Part shown: piece after piece, positions 1-11,530 of the stretch
How the letters are laid out: the number at the start of each line of letters is the position of its first letter
Numbering within the stretch: position 1 is the stretch's first letter
From: Hepsetus odoe
Taxonomy: Eukaryota > Chordata > Actinopteri > Characiformes > Hepsetidae
Assembly: GCA_017165825.1 (NCBI GenBank)
Contig: CM029393.1
Span: 3,901,355 to 3,965,354 of the forward strand
Length of the DNA: 64,000 nt
Direction: 5' to 3'
Translations under genes and position numbers: made by a program
Notes under the pieces: model-generated
Told to the model about the DNA's origin: nothing
Seen by the model: only the letters and a program-made list of their open reading frames with translations
Databases searched by the model: none

Positions 1-1449
1 AAATAAGATAACCATGCACTACACTTGTCTAGAAACAACTTGAGATTCTCACTCATTTGATTTGTTACCTGTCAGCATATATAAATAATAAATGTAAACT
101 GACCATCATAACATCACGGAGGAAAGTGTAAACGGAACGCAGTCAAATTGGTGAGTTGTCGTGGAGGTTGGTTGCTGTCACATCAGTCTGTGGGGGTTCC
201 TGAAAAAGGGAAAGAAAGCATGAAGAATAACATGGTTCCTGGGAAGAGGAGAAATGCCACAGCTCGAAAAGAAAGCATTCCAGTTTCAAAACAAATTTCC
301 TTTATGATCTCGACTACCGTTCAGCTTATGTACAGCAAAAATCAAGTCTATTTTGACCAAATGGCATATAATCGGTCTATTCCTGCAGAAACAACATATC
401 ATTACGATGTTTGCTTTTGTATTGAATCAATTATTAAAGATAGGTTTTGTTCTGGATTGAAAGAAAATGATGTTGAATTCCGGACAAATTCTCAATGGTT
501 TTTAAAAGATTTTCTGTTTATGCAGCTTAATGATTTTACAATAATGTAGCTCTTTACAAAATGTATTGTAGCTGATTTGTTTGCATGAAAAATGGCAGTT
601 CGTTAAAATAAGTCATTAATGTTGTCATTTTATTTTCATAAATCATCAAACAGTAGACAAATAGAAGTGATGTGAGTAAAAAACAGTATTATAACAGTAA
701 TAATATTTATATACACTTGAGAAAGAGGCTTATCTGGTCAATTTTAGGAGGGTCAGATCATTTTGTGATGTATCAGCATATTTTTTCGTCTGTGCAGTGC
801 GTTGCCTGACAACCAGCTTGTTGCTCAATGGTGGTAAAGGATAAACAGTTGAACATGTAATATTTCTTAGATCATACAGAATCAACTCGCTGTCTATAGG
901 ATTACAGGTCATATCAGGCCAGAAAAAGTAACATTTAGGCCTTGAGTCTGCAATTTATAAGAGTATATAAGATGGAGAGATAGAATAATCTAATGTCGCA
1001 TTTACCATCAGTGAACACTAGGTGGCAGTGGCAACGCACCTCAGATTTGAACATGGAGCTGATCTGTGGGTCTATTAAGGGCATACAGTGTAGTTTAAGA
1101 TTTTAAATGAACACAAGACTTGCTTGTGTTAAAAAAAAAAAAAAAGTTCCCATTAAGACTCTTCACTGCCCTGATATCTTCAGTATAAAGTGTCAACTGG
1201 AGCACGTAAAAAGTACTAGAGAATAATCCGCATCCAGAGAACTCTGTTCTTTGGCCTTTGTGCAGTTTTGATGGGGGCTCTCTGCAGACGAGTGCTGATG
1301 CGTTAAATTTACTCCAGTGTAGCACCTCCACCGATTATCAGAGCCGTGTATCCTAACCAGGGCTCGTTTTTAGTGCTCATATTTATAGGGTGAGGAAACA
1401 TCTGGTAAAGGTCACCAAACCATCACAGAGCACTCACACCAATTTTTGT
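1..1449. other. AT-rich intergenic sequence, no recognised gene
   Basis: No recognised gene or repeat. A 133-codon open frame at 148-549 (+) matches no family I know, shows no clear splice sites, and lies in AT-rich sequence with generic composition, so I treat it as chance or a relic. A 14-bp A-run sits near 1131. Confidence 0.5.
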
Positions 1450-1575
1450 CTTAAGACTGTGGAACGAACACAGAGAACCTGGTGGAAACCCACACGGACA
1501 ATGAGAGAACATGCAAACTCCAGACAGAAAGGGCCCAGGACCCTTCTTGCAGAACCTTCTTGCTGTGGGGTATAG
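1450..1575 (-). repeat. Fragment of tRNA-like SINE family C
   Basis: Read on the minus strand this matches the body of the fuller copy at 17738-18095: a 'CAGCAAGAAGGTTCTG' segment, then 'CCCTTTCTGTCTGGAGTTTG', then 'CATGTTCTC'. It is a diverged, truncated retroposon. The family resemblance is seen directly; the SINE label rests on the tRNA-like head of the longer copy. Confidence 0.6.
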
Positions 1576-3149
1576 CAGTTGGCCTTGCTGTAGTAGATGA
1601 GCCAAGATGTAGATGGTGTCTGAAGTTTAAACTCAAAGGTTTATGGATGTTCTGATATGTTTATCTAGAACAGCTGACGTTAAAATTCATTTGAAAGTGT
1701 ATAAAGGGTTATGTGAACATTTGGATACAGGGAACTCTTTACTCTTCTAGATGACTTGTGTCAGTTTTTTCAGAAGTCTGTCTGAGATTTCTTAGCCTGA
1801 CTCGAGATAAGTGGGACTTTATTAAGTTGCTTGCCGCGAACCTCAGAAGTGGAAGGTCCGAGCTCAGAATGATGTCACGGAAGTCGGAAAACACTGTTTT
1901 GCGCAAACGAACAGCAGCAACATGGACGCTACAGTGCAAATTTGGACACTACTGTGTTTGAATGACTTTATAAGACAAAAGTCCTGATAAAGAGAATTTA
2001 CTTCAGCTCTTACATACTGTTGATTTGCAGAGGAGCCATCTTTGTGAATTGGTGAAGTGTCTCCAACTTTCCGGGTGGAAAATCCGACGTCAGAGCAGTA
2101 TTCCCGTTGGAGTTTCCTACTATGAGTTTTGTTTTTTTTTCTTCAATTCAGCTGGGGTGCAATTAATTCTTTTTTTTTTAACCCTCAGTTTAAAAGTCCT
2201 TAACAGGTACTTTGGTCCACACTTCCTGAGCAAACTGCTCTAGCTGTCTCTGACAGCACCATGGCAGTTTCCTCCCTTTCAGTGGGTTGATGGCTGATAG
2301 AGACTGCAAATCTGTCCAGGCTATTTAGAACACCTTTGTATAATTAACCTTTTCAGATCATGGTTGGGTTACTCTATCAGATATGAAAGGCATGCTGGTG
2401 TACATGACAATTACTTATTTTATGAAATCACCTTCAGGAGGATTGGTTGTTCAATAACTTCAACAACTATGAACATCCATCATGTCTGGGTTGATCAATT
2501 CTGGGGAAAAGTAACATGTGAGGTGTGTAAATTTAATTTTGCTCTGCTTTAGATAATCCAATCTGGACCAGCCAAGGATGTCTTTGATGTATTGAAGTGT
2601 CATAAAGCAAATATGGCTCCTTAATTCGTTCCTTCTTCTGATGTTCTCTCACTTTGAGGCCACCATCTGAAAGACGCTTCTCTGATCACTGTTCTCTGCT
2701 GCATCAGGCTTCTGTCTCGTCCACTTTTCTGCAAAGCTACCCCCGCTGACTCACGCTCGTGGGCTGCTGTGCGAAGTCCTTATTTAACTTTCTTTCATTA
2801 GCCTGTTATTGTGAAGCTCTGTCTGCTTTCTCCTTAATTAATGGCCCCCTCCTCTAGCGTTAACTCCTCTGTGGCATTTCAAAGCACTGAATCTTCCACT
2901 CAGCCCTCCATTACCACGCCTGTCACAAAGCCCCATCCAGCCTCTGAGCCACACTTAATGTGTGGAAGGGTCCTGAAACGTGATGGCTGTTGCTTGTTTG
3001 CATGCTAAATTTCCAAAGGGCTAGACACAACTGACCCACACATCCTGTTTAACAGAACCTGATGGTGTGAAAAGGCAGGGGCAAGTCATTTCCACACTGC
3101 TTTAGCAAAAACGTCATGTAGGAAAGCGTACATAAATCATGGGTGATCA
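1576..3149. other. Unique intergenic sequence
   Basis: No gene recognised. Open frames here are short and lack splice or family support. The stretch 2760-2960 is less AT-rich than its surroundings and repeat-free, so it could be regulatory, but nothing in the sequence alone shows this. Confidence 0.4.
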
Positions 3150-3480
3150 CTTTGCTTCCAAAGAGCCAGAATTTATGGTATTTTTTATGTATTTGTTCTG
3201 AAGGACAAAGTTTTTGGCTCTCATTTTCAGATCGGCTCCTGTACCTGACCAGACAGGATTGTTTTCCTTTATCAGCAAAGCCATCTAAGTGAAGTCACAA
3301 AGCAGTGAAGAATCTGAAGCAGGTGATTACAGATTATCAGGCTGGTGATACGTTTACTGGTGATGCTGAATGCTGAGTGGTTGGAACCCCTTTATCTAGT
3401 CACCTTGTATCTTCAGGCGCTTTGTAGTTACACTAAAACATGTATTCCCATTTCTTTTATAAAACCTACTCAACGTGTCA
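3150..3480 (+). repeat. Interspersed repeat family B, copy 1
   Basis: Shares ordered blocks with 23387-23755 and 40113-40400: 'CTTCCAA.GAGCCAGA', 'TTTTTGGCTCTCATTTTCAG', 'CCTGTACCTGACCAGA', 'CCCCTTTATCTAG' and 'CACCTTGTATCTTCAGGC'. It encodes no protein. The best copy starts with an 'ACTGTGCAAGAGTCTTGAG' end resembling Tc1-like termini in fish, so a non-autonomous DNA transposon is the likeliest class. Confidence 0.6.
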
Positions 3481-3782
3481 TTGTGATTGCCTAGCAAAAT
3501 ATAAAAGAATGAGGTTTGTACAGTACAGTTGCACTGCACTGGACACAAATAAGTTTGGACCATCCAGATTCCTTGCGGATGCAGCGTGAGGTATATCTTA
3601 TTCAGCATTCATGTGCTCTTCAGACCGAAGTTGTGAGGTGCTTCTTCCGAGCCTTCGTGTGCTTTTTGAAATGTGGAAACGACAACAAATATATGTTGTG
3701 TTTAATCACTCAGGAACACTTGAAAGCTCTATTCAGGGTATACATGAAAACAGAGAGAAATATTCTTAAACATATGTGCAAA

Positions 3783-4014
3783 TGAAAGTGACAACCCTTG
3801 TCATTGCAAGGTCACAGCACAGCACACAGTGAACCACAATGAAATTAGACCTCTGCATTTAACCCATGCAAACACCGTGCAGCAGCAGGCAGCTATTGAA
3901 AGCACCCAGGGAGCAGTGACAGGGACGGAGCCTTGCTCAAGGGTATCTCAGGGCAACCTACTGATGAGGGAATCAAACCCACAATCTTCTGATGCTGGGG
4001 CAATTCCCTAACCA
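3783..4014 (-). repeat. tRNA-like SINE family A (minus)
   Basis: Reverse orientation of the family A consensus: the tail (GTGACAACCCTTGTCATTGC) comes first, then the body (GGGAGCAGTGACAGGGACGG), then the B-box-like 'TCAAACCCACAATCTTC'. The tRNA-like head is truncated at about 4014, where it abuts a V-SINE. Confidence 0.85.
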
Positions 4015-4020
4015 GCATAC

Positions 4021-4150
4021 TTGCCTCTGGACCAATGGCTTAAGAGGTCCCAGGTTCAAATCCCACCTCAAGCACTACCACCACTGGGTCCCTGAGGACA
4101 TGGAAGTTGCTCTGGATAAGAGCATCTGCTAAATGCTGTAAATGTAAATG
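4021..4150 (+). repeat. V-SINE copy (5' truncated)
   Basis: Contains a B-box-like 'GGTTCAAATCCC', the 'CCACTGGGTCCCTGAG' body and the V-SINE core 'CTCTGGATAAGAGCATCTGC', ending in TAAATG repeats. About 40 bases are missing from the middle compared with 13748-13921. It sits head to head with the preceding family A SINE. Confidence 0.9.
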
Positions 4151-4792
4151 TTTCTCATCATTAACCAGTAATTTATTTTCCTCCACTATGTTTCTGTAAT
4201 GATGTAACTTGACAACTTGACAACAGATTATTCTGTGGACGTACCAAATTAGGAATGTTTTTTCTGTAAAGGTTTGCATACAAATACTCCATTCACACAG
4301 AGCTAGCAGCAGCGCATACACCGGGCAATAGCAGCCGGTCAACCAAATTAAACCCCTGCTTCTTTCATTCGTAAAGTCTCGCAGGGCCATGATCTTGTCA
4401 TGAGAACATCAGGAGATGTTTATGAGAAATGTTGGGCAAAGTGGGCGAACAAACTGAAACCAGTCCACCACTCATGAATGCAGAGGTCAAAGTAGGGGCA
4501 CCGGCGCTTGTGGTCCACACATGGATGTAATGTAAGAAAGCATGGCTGAAAAAGCCAACCGGTAACTTATCAACTCAACCTGGAGGCAAGTAGACGTGTG
4601 TCTGGAGAACACATGACATGCAGTAAAAAATAAACATTATCACTTGCAAAGCTAAAAGATTAGCTATCTTGTTACTTTTATTATCGATTGAGGTCTTGAA
4701 AAGCATAATCTAACTGAATATGGGAGACGGTTTTTGTGGTTTTTTTTTACTGTCATTTCCCTAGACTTGTTTTCTCATAGATAATGCATGTA
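4151..4792. other. Unique spacer between SINEs
   Basis: No gene, recognised repeat or structured motif seen. Confidence 0.4.
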
Positions 4793-5012
4793 GGGGCACC
4801 TATTGGTTAGGGACTAGGTCCCAGGATCAGAAGGTTGTGGGTTTGAATCCCAGACGAGTAGCTTTCCCTGAGGTAACCTTGAGCATGGTACTGTGCCCAT
4901 CACTGCTCCCCGGGTGCACGTGTTTTATGGATAAAAAGCAGAGGCTGAATATTGTTGCGTCTCACCGTACGCTGTGATGTGTTTCACAATGACAACACAG
5001 TCACTTTTCACT
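4793..5012 (+). repeat. tRNA-like SINE family A
   Basis: Head 'GGGGCACCTATTGGTTAGGG', B-box-like 'GGGTTTGAATCCC', body 'CATCACTGCTCCCCGGGTGC' and tail 'TTTCACAATGACAACACAGT'. The copy is diverged. Confidence 0.85.
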
Positions 5013-6845
5013 TGCATAAAAAATTTGAGTCAGAGGCAAGTGTGTGATAGTATTCTTGGCTTTTCATACCCTTTTTATTTCTGGCCACAACGCTGTTATA
5101 ATATACAGGTTGAGTAAAGGAGGCACATTTAGTATTTGGCTCAGTCGCTCCTTTAATGTTACCCAAATAAATAATTTCTCTGCAGTATAAGAGCTCATCG
5201 AGTACTCCCTTCTGGAGGAATTGCACAGATTCCACAGACAAGCAGGGAAAGGCTGTCTCTGACGGTGAGATTTACTCCAGTCCATTTAAAGTGTGTCACC
5301 TGATACTGACGTATGAATTTTGTATTTACAGGCTTTTGTGCAAATCAGCAGTTCTTGGATTTGCAGCTTTAATGTCACAACTTCACTGATATGAGTCATG
5401 GAGTGGCTAGATTTTCACCGCTCCATGAGGTTTGAGGGGTTGTGAAAATTGTACATTTTCTTCAAGAAATCACAAGTGAAAATCCTTCTATTTTCCAAAG
5501 TTTTATATTTACATACGACATCATCAGAGAATTTATCCAACAATTTAAGCAATAAGTTGAGTCTAAAAAATAAAGACTTTATCAGACTTTATTGATGTGT
5601 CAAAGAGCAGCCTTACTTGTCCCAGAAGTGACAACCAGCTGCTAAAGGACAGGCACAGTAAAGTTAATTAAGGTAGCCGTCCTACAGAAAACAACTACAG
5701 CACATTCAAGACATTCAAGCCATCCAATCAAATTGCTCCTGCTGTAATCAACGCTTTGCTGACGGACCACATAAATGCTGCAGTTAGGCCTTAAACTAAT
5801 TCATGAATTGGAGAAAAACAATCAACATGACTGATGCTTATAAGGCTTCTAAGGTTTTCTGCAAGTCTGCACCCTCCATCTTTTTAGCAACACTGTGCAA
5901 TACTAAGCCTCCTTCCTTTTGCACCCTTCCTTTCTGTCATCGCCTCATTCATTTGGTCACAATATATGCCTTTCTTTATTCTGTCCTTCCCTCCACCTCC
6001 TTGTCTGTATCCTTTTCATTTTCACTTTTTTAATATAAAATTTTACCATCTTAGCGGCACTTAAGAAGAAATCTGTGCTAGGAACTTCAAAGGCTTCACA
6101 TTTACTCTCCAGAGAGCTTCTTCTTAATCATCCACTTAAAAGTCCTCGACCCATTATAAGAGATTATTTCTTTCAGTAATGTCCTTTTCGGCTTCTGGAA
6201 CAATTAGCGGATTAATGGTGTTGTGGGGTCTGGAAGCCAGTGCTTGTTTATCAAATGCTGTTTCTAACGTGGAAGGAAATGTGATCTCCTCACTGGCCGA
6301 GTGGTTCAAATGGTACAGAAGTGGGAAGGCAAGGTGTGCTGATGGGAAATGGGACCCTGCTTTGTGCCGATGACTCATTCCAGCTCTTGTCCCTCAGGTC
6401 TCCAGCAATTTATCAACGGTTTATTAACTGAGCTGACATTTAGGCTTTGCAGACAGCCTGCATTTCACTCTTTTCTCCGCTGGCGATAATTTATGTTATT
6501 TAGGATGTGTTCCATGCATGACAACGTGAATCCTTCACCTGAGCATAGTTATAAACACTTACCTTCTGGCTCTGAATATTGATTATGTATCTAATTTTCC
6601 CACATTTTCAGCTCAAATTTCCTATCGATTTACTATTTATACTTACTATCTTCTCACTAAACAAAAGAAAACACTAGAGGGCATCACTAAGCTTACTGAA
6701 TAAGGAAAACGAGGCTAAACAATCAGAAAAAATATTTATAAAATCGTCCAAAAAAAATTAAAGCCAGAATATTAACTAATTAATTTTTTTTTTTTTTTCA
6801 CAGTTAACACGTTTTAGGAGGATGCTAGAATTCTAGCAACTGTAG
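5013..6845. other. Intergenic sequence, no gene seen
   Basis: AT-rich, with no recognised family. Open frames at 5008-5285 (-) and 5803-6033 (+) are compositional (Cys/Ser/Leu-rich, no domain) and not supported as genes. Confidence 0.4.
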
Positions 6846-7088
6846 TGCAGCGGTGACCTAGTGGTTAGGGATTTGTCCACAGGTTTGGAAGATTGTGGGT
6901 TCAAACCCCTTGCCAGTAGGTTGCCCTAAGTTACCCTTGAGCAAGGTACGGTCCCTGTCACTGCTCCCTGGGTGCTTTCATAGCTGCCGCACGGCGTGTG
7001 TTTGTATGCATGGGTTACATGTAGAAGTCCAATTTTGTGTGCTGTGCTGTGTGTTCTCGCAATGACAAGAATAGTCACTTTCACTTTA
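6846..7088 (+). repeat. tRNA-like SINE family A, near full length
   Basis: Head 'GCAGCGGTGACCTAGTGGTT' (A-box-like), 'GGGTTCAAACCCC' (B-box-like), 'TTGAGCAAGGTACGGTCCC' body, and tail 'CAATGACAAGAATAGTCACT' followed by TTTCACTTT. Confidence 0.9.
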
Positions 7089-8256
7089 AGTGCTGATTGA
7101 TGGGTGAGCTTAGCAGCTCAGGGTTATTTATCTGTTTTAGTCTCATGACCTTTTTCTTGCGCGGGGCATACTAACGATCATCTTCTACTGTCCTTCAAAT
7201 GAAAGGCAATGGTGGAAAATGAAAAGACTGCCACAATTATCCCTGCGAAAAGAGCACTATATAGTTATATTAAATAAAAAATAAAAAAGTAAAAATAATT
7301 GGGTTAAAATCATGGGTAGCTTCTAGCAATTGCTTATGTAAAGTCTTTAACATGAAATATACAGAGGCCCAGACAAAAGAACTGTCCACGTTCCTTCGTT
7401 CAGATATGAAAAGTAGTTTCACTTTTATTCAATAAAATATTTAGCAGGACATTTTCCATCACTGAGGCATCTGCTATTATTTCATTTGATATTTACATAC
7501 ATCCACACGTATCCTGTTAGCAGTCTGCTTAACATTCCTGGTGTCTGCAGCTTCAGTGCTTTTGGATTTAAGGTAGAAAGAGCTGCCTATGAACAAAAAG
7601 GAGAAGATGTTTTATCTTTAAATGGAGAAAAAGGTGGTGAAGAAATGCAGTAGCTTTGGTTTGAGTGTCCCAGTGAAGTTCACCTTCTGCAGCAGCCTGT
7701 TTTGTCCCCAGTGATTGCGTGCCTACATGCATGTATTCTGCTCTCTTCACCTCGCATGACTGATGTGGCTCACTTGTTCGATCCGTATTACCTTTTGATG
7801 ACCCTCTCTACTCTACATCACATTACGTAATTCATTGATCAGAATCGTTTCTGCAATACTAGCTGCCCAGTGGCCCACTGCCTCTTTGTTAAGCAGGCCT
7901 CCCAGTGTCAATATTAAAGGATTTCCTATTCCCCTCAAATGAACCCATCTTTCTAACATTTCTGAATAATCCTGTTTATCTCCACAGCTCATGGCAGACC
8001 ACCCCCTTCCAGGAAGAAGAAGCTTGCAGCATTGGTATGCATTTATTACAGTTGATTTTACACACTCTTAAAAATAAATACTCCCAAAAGATTCTTGGCT
8101 TAGATGTACCATTCTAGGAGAAATCTTCAGATTTGCAAATTGCAATAAGGGAACCATCCACTGAAAGTTCCCCAGAGAACTAAACATTGTCCCAAAGTTT
8201 TATCTTGAAATCTGTGCTGAGTGTTTACGCAGTGGTTTGACTTCAAGTTTTACTGG
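7089..8256. other. Intergenic sequence, no gene seen
   Basis: No recognised gene. An exon-like 47-base stretch at 7988-8034, bounded by 'TCTCCACAG' and 'GTATGC', was considered and not accepted for lack of a recognisable product. Confidence 0.4.
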
Positions 8257-8500
8257 CAGCGGTGTCCTAGTGGTTAGGAAGTTCCCCGGGATCGGAAGAT
8301 TGTGGGTTCTTTTCCTTTACCAGTAGGTTGCCCTGAGGTACCCTTGAGAAAGGTACCATCCCCGTCACTGTTCCCTGGGCACTTTCAATAGCTGCTCCCT
8401 GCTGCACGTGTGTATGGGTGAAACGCGGAGGTTGAGTTTCACTGTGTTGTGTTGTGCTGTGCTGCGTTTCACAATGACACGGATAGTCACTTTCACTTTC
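8257..8500 (+). repeat. tRNA-like SINE family A, near full length
   Basis: Head 'GGCAGCGGTGTCCTAGTGG', body 'CCCCGTCACTGTTCCCTGGG', tail 'TTTCACAATGACACGGATAG'. The B-box region has mutated (GGGTTCTTTTCC). Confidence 0.9.
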
Positions 8501-8659
8501 ACCTCAAATGAAACACCTGGAATTCCACAGTGCATGAACTAGATTTGCTAATATATAGATAAGCAACTGCAGGCATAGAACAGGACCAGTGTTCCTTAAA
8601 ACGTGTTCTAACTCCTGTATTAAAACTTTACTGAGTGGTAATATTGTTGGAACAGTGCA

Positions 8660-8890
8660 CCAGCTCACAGATTTGGGGGATCGCTGTTGGGGCTTTGCTG
8701 TCAAGGGATGGTTTTATATTCCATGCATCACTGAACCTGTTTAGAAAGCTGGACTAAGTACCCTGCCCAAGGGGCCGAGGGTTTCAAATGTTACTCAAAT
8801 ATGCCATTAACTCACAGCGCCCTATGCTGCATATTTAATCCTTCCTTATTTTCGGGTGATGGAAAAGTAAAATACACTTCTAAAGTTTAA
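8660..8890 (+). repeat. Diverged repeat family D, copy 1
   Basis: Pairs with 11531-11770: both hold 'CCAGCTCACAGATTTGGGGG', then 'GGTTTTATATTCCATGCATC', then 'GAACCTG.TT.GAAAGCTGGA', and later 'CTCACAG.GC..TATG'. No coding content. Class unknown. Confidence 0.6.
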
Positions 8891-8911
8891 TATGTAAAAT
8901 CAAAACACTAA

Positions 8912-9133
8912 CACTAACTGGTTAGGGAGTTGCCCTGGATCGGAAGATTGTGGGTTCAAACCCCTTACCAGTAGGTTGCCCTTGAGCAAGGTACCGTCCC
9001 CGTCACTGCTCCCCGGGTGCTTTCATAGCTGCCCCCTGCTGCATGGTGTGTGCATGGATTAAATGCAGAGGTCCAATTTCGTTGTGGTTCACTGTGGCTC
9101 ACTGTGTGTTCTCACAATGACAAGAATTATCTA
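8912..9133 (+). repeat. tRNA-like SINE family A
   Basis: 5' head truncated ('TAACTGGTTAGGGAGTTGCC'). Intact B-box-like 'GGGTTCAAACCCC', 'GCAAGGTACCGTCCCCGTCA' body and 'CACAATGACAAGAATTA' tail. It is in inverted orientation to the next copy, 120 bases away. Confidence 0.9.
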
Positions 9134-9251
9134 CATGGGTTTCCTTACACAGTCAAAAGACAGACATGGCAGCTCATTTAAAAATGCTAAATAAATCATT
9201 ACATAGGTGTGTCTTTGTCTGCCCAGCAAAAGCTAATTTTTCATAGACAAT

Positions 9252-9472
9252 TTCACGCAGCACAGCCCACAGTGAAGCACAATGAAATGCATCCTCTGCC
9301 TTAAACCCACACACACCATGCAGCAGTGGCCAGACTAATCCAGCACCTGGGAAGCAGTGATGTGAACAGTACCATGCTCAAGAGTACCTCAGGGCAACCT
9401 ACTGGTCTAGGACTCTAACCCCCAACTTTCTGATCCTGAGACCTAGTCCCTAACCACTGGGCCACTGCTGCT
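9252..9472 (-). repeat. tRNA-like SINE family A (minus)
   Basis: Reverse-oriented copy: 'CACAGTGAAGCACAATGAAA' near the tail side and 'CCTAACCACTGGGCCACTGC' at the head. It forms an inverted pair with 8912-9133. Confidence 0.85.
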
Positions 9473-10084
9473 TTAATTAATATAAAATATGTGGAAGTTT
9501 AAAAAAAATTCCTTTCACATTGATAAAAACCATTGAGTACGAAGAAAGAATAAAGCACTGAGAGTTTGTTTAATAGAAATAAAATGGGCTCTTCTCTGCC
9601 TTTGCTCCAAAAATAATCTTATCATTTATCATTCTTCTTCTCTTGGGTGGCGGACATGGAATCTTGTCTAGCAGGCGGTCAGCTGTTGCCTTCATGCTGA
9701 GGAATGACCTCTGCTTGCTCCTTGGAGTGTGCTCTCTTACAGTGATTGGCAGGCTCAATATGAGGGAGATAAGAGGGAGAATTGATTTTGTATCAGTTCC
9801 ATCCCCCCATAAGAAAGATTTGATGGACACTGCCTTTATATAGTCATCAGCAAGGCAAGGAGCCCTACAAAGACCTCTTCATGTGAGACTTCTATCGATT
9901 GGTACCACCATCAATCAGAAAGTCACATACATACTGGCCTTAACCTCCTAGAGCAACATGGATCTTAGGAATATCTCCATTATTGTGGGAAAGATGGTTC
10001 AAAAGAAATGGTTTAACCTTTTCTTACCTGTGACTTATTTAAATATGCCTCCATAGTAGTTACAACCCATTCATGTATATTTGA
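9473..10084. other. Intergenic sequence, no gene seen
   Basis: No recognised gene or repeat. Overlapping open frames on both strands at 9570-9843 have no recognisable domain. Confidence 0.4.
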
Positions 10085-10490
10085 TGGGACTGGACCTGTG
10101 TGGGACCTGGGTGGGACCTGTGTGGGACCTGGGTGGGACCTTCGTGGGACCTGTGGGATTTGTGTGGGACCTGAGTGGGACCTGTGTGGGACCTGAGTGG
10201 GACCTGTGTGGGACCTGTGTGGGACCTGTGTGGGACCTGGGTGGGACCTGGGTGGGACCTGTGTGGGACCTGTGTAGGACCTGGGTGGGACCTTCGTGGG
10301 ACCTGTATGGGATTTGTGTGGGACCTGAGTGGGACCTGAGTGGGACCTGGGTGGGACCTGGGTGGGATTTGTGTGGGACTTGTGTGGGACCTGTGTGGGA
10401 CCTGGGTGGGACCTGTGTGGGACCTGGGTGGGACCTGGGTGGGATTTGTGTGGGACTTGTGTGGGACCTGTGTGGGACCTGTGTGGGACA
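10085..10490 (+). repeat. 11-bp minisatellite, GTGGGACCTGK unit
   Basis: About 36 tandem copies of an 11-bp unit (GTGGGACCTGT or GTGGGACCTGG, with GAG and TTC variants). The variant unit GTGGGATTTGT recurs at 10155, 10309, 10364 and 10441, at spacings of 154, 55 and 77, all multiples of 11. This shows strict phase and block (higher-order) duplication. The unit has no stop in several frames, so long open frames appear on both strands; they are by-products of the repeat. Confidence 0.95.
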
Positions 10491-10860
10491 GCTCAGATGA
10501 CATTGAGTTGTGTTTGACCATTTGATGTGCATTCACTTAACAGGTTGTTACAATAACCATGAGACATTGATTGTTGTCTGATACAGTATTGAATAGTCAG
10601 CGTTTCATTTTATAAGCAAAGCAATTACAATTTCAGCTTGAATTAAATAATTTGGAACATTGTTCCCTGAATAGAACTGAATTTGAAACAAAGTCAGGTT
10701 GTTTTTGGTCTGGTCTAAATGGATTGTTGATGTGCTGTTCATTTAAAAAGTTTTTTTTTAAATATTGAAGAATTAAACTCTTCAATATTTTCAAAATACT
10801 GCATAAATCATTAATAAATACATTCTTACCATTTTCTTTTAAATAAAAAACCATAATTAA
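10491..10860. other. AT-rich spacer
   Basis: No gene or recognised repeat. A 73-codon AT-rich open frame on the minus strand is not credible as a gene. Confidence 0.4.
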
Positions 10861-11116
10861 GTGAAAGTGACAACCCTTGTAATTGCGAGGTCACAGCACT
10901 GCACACCATGAACCACAACGAAATTGGACCTCTGCTTTTAACCCATGCACACAAACACCGTGCAGCAGTGGGCAGCTATTGAAAACGCCCGGGGAGCAGT
11001 GACAGGGACGGTACCTTGCTCAGGGGTACCTCAGGGTAACCTACTTGTGAGGGACTCAAACCCACAATCTTCCGATGCGGGGCAACTCCCTAACCACTAG
11101 GCCACCGCTGCCCCAC
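10861..11116 (-). repeat. tRNA-like SINE family A, full length (minus)
   Basis: One of the best-preserved copies: tail 'GTGAAAGTGACAACCCTTGT', body 'GGGGAGCAGTGACAGGGACG', B-box-like 'CTCAAACCCACAATC' and head 'ACCACTAGGCCACCGCTGCC' on the plus strand. Confidence 0.92.
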
Positions 11117-11530
11117 TAATTAAAGGTTTATCTAAAGTGTCATGGTTTTTTAATGTTAAAACAGTGCTAGCAGTATGAATTTTAGGCTTTGGTGAAATAT
11201 CCCAGGGTTTTTTTTTTATCCATTACTTCAAATAAATCACTCTACAGCATTTCTTAAAACTTCACACATTAGTTTACCAACTAATGCCAGAGTCTAGCCA
11301 ATGTCTATTCTTGCACTGCCTTTGGACAGTTGTACACTGTATAGTATATGAAACTGGTATATTTTACTCTTTGATAAGTGAATTGGAATCTAATTCAATT
11401 CAACTGAATCATTCCTGATTTATCTTCATGTCCCCTGTTTGCAGGTACAAGCAAAACTCTAAAAAAAATTGTTTTAATGTTCAGAAAATTAAAAAAACAT
11501 CACTGGGCAATATATATTTTTTTCAAATGA

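Noticed and set aside
148..549. 133-codon open frame as a novel gene
   Set aside because: No recognisable domain, no splice or promoter support, AT-driven composition. Kept only as a note.
7988..8034. 47-base exon-like segment between TCTCCACAG and GTATGC
   Set aside because: All three frames give short unrecognised peptides, and no partner exons are visible nearby. Short acceptor-donor pairs occur by chance at this scale.
10060..10536. Long overlapping proteins in the 11-bp repeat
   Set aside because: Stop-free repeat unit read in several frames on both strands; no non-repeat coding sequence.
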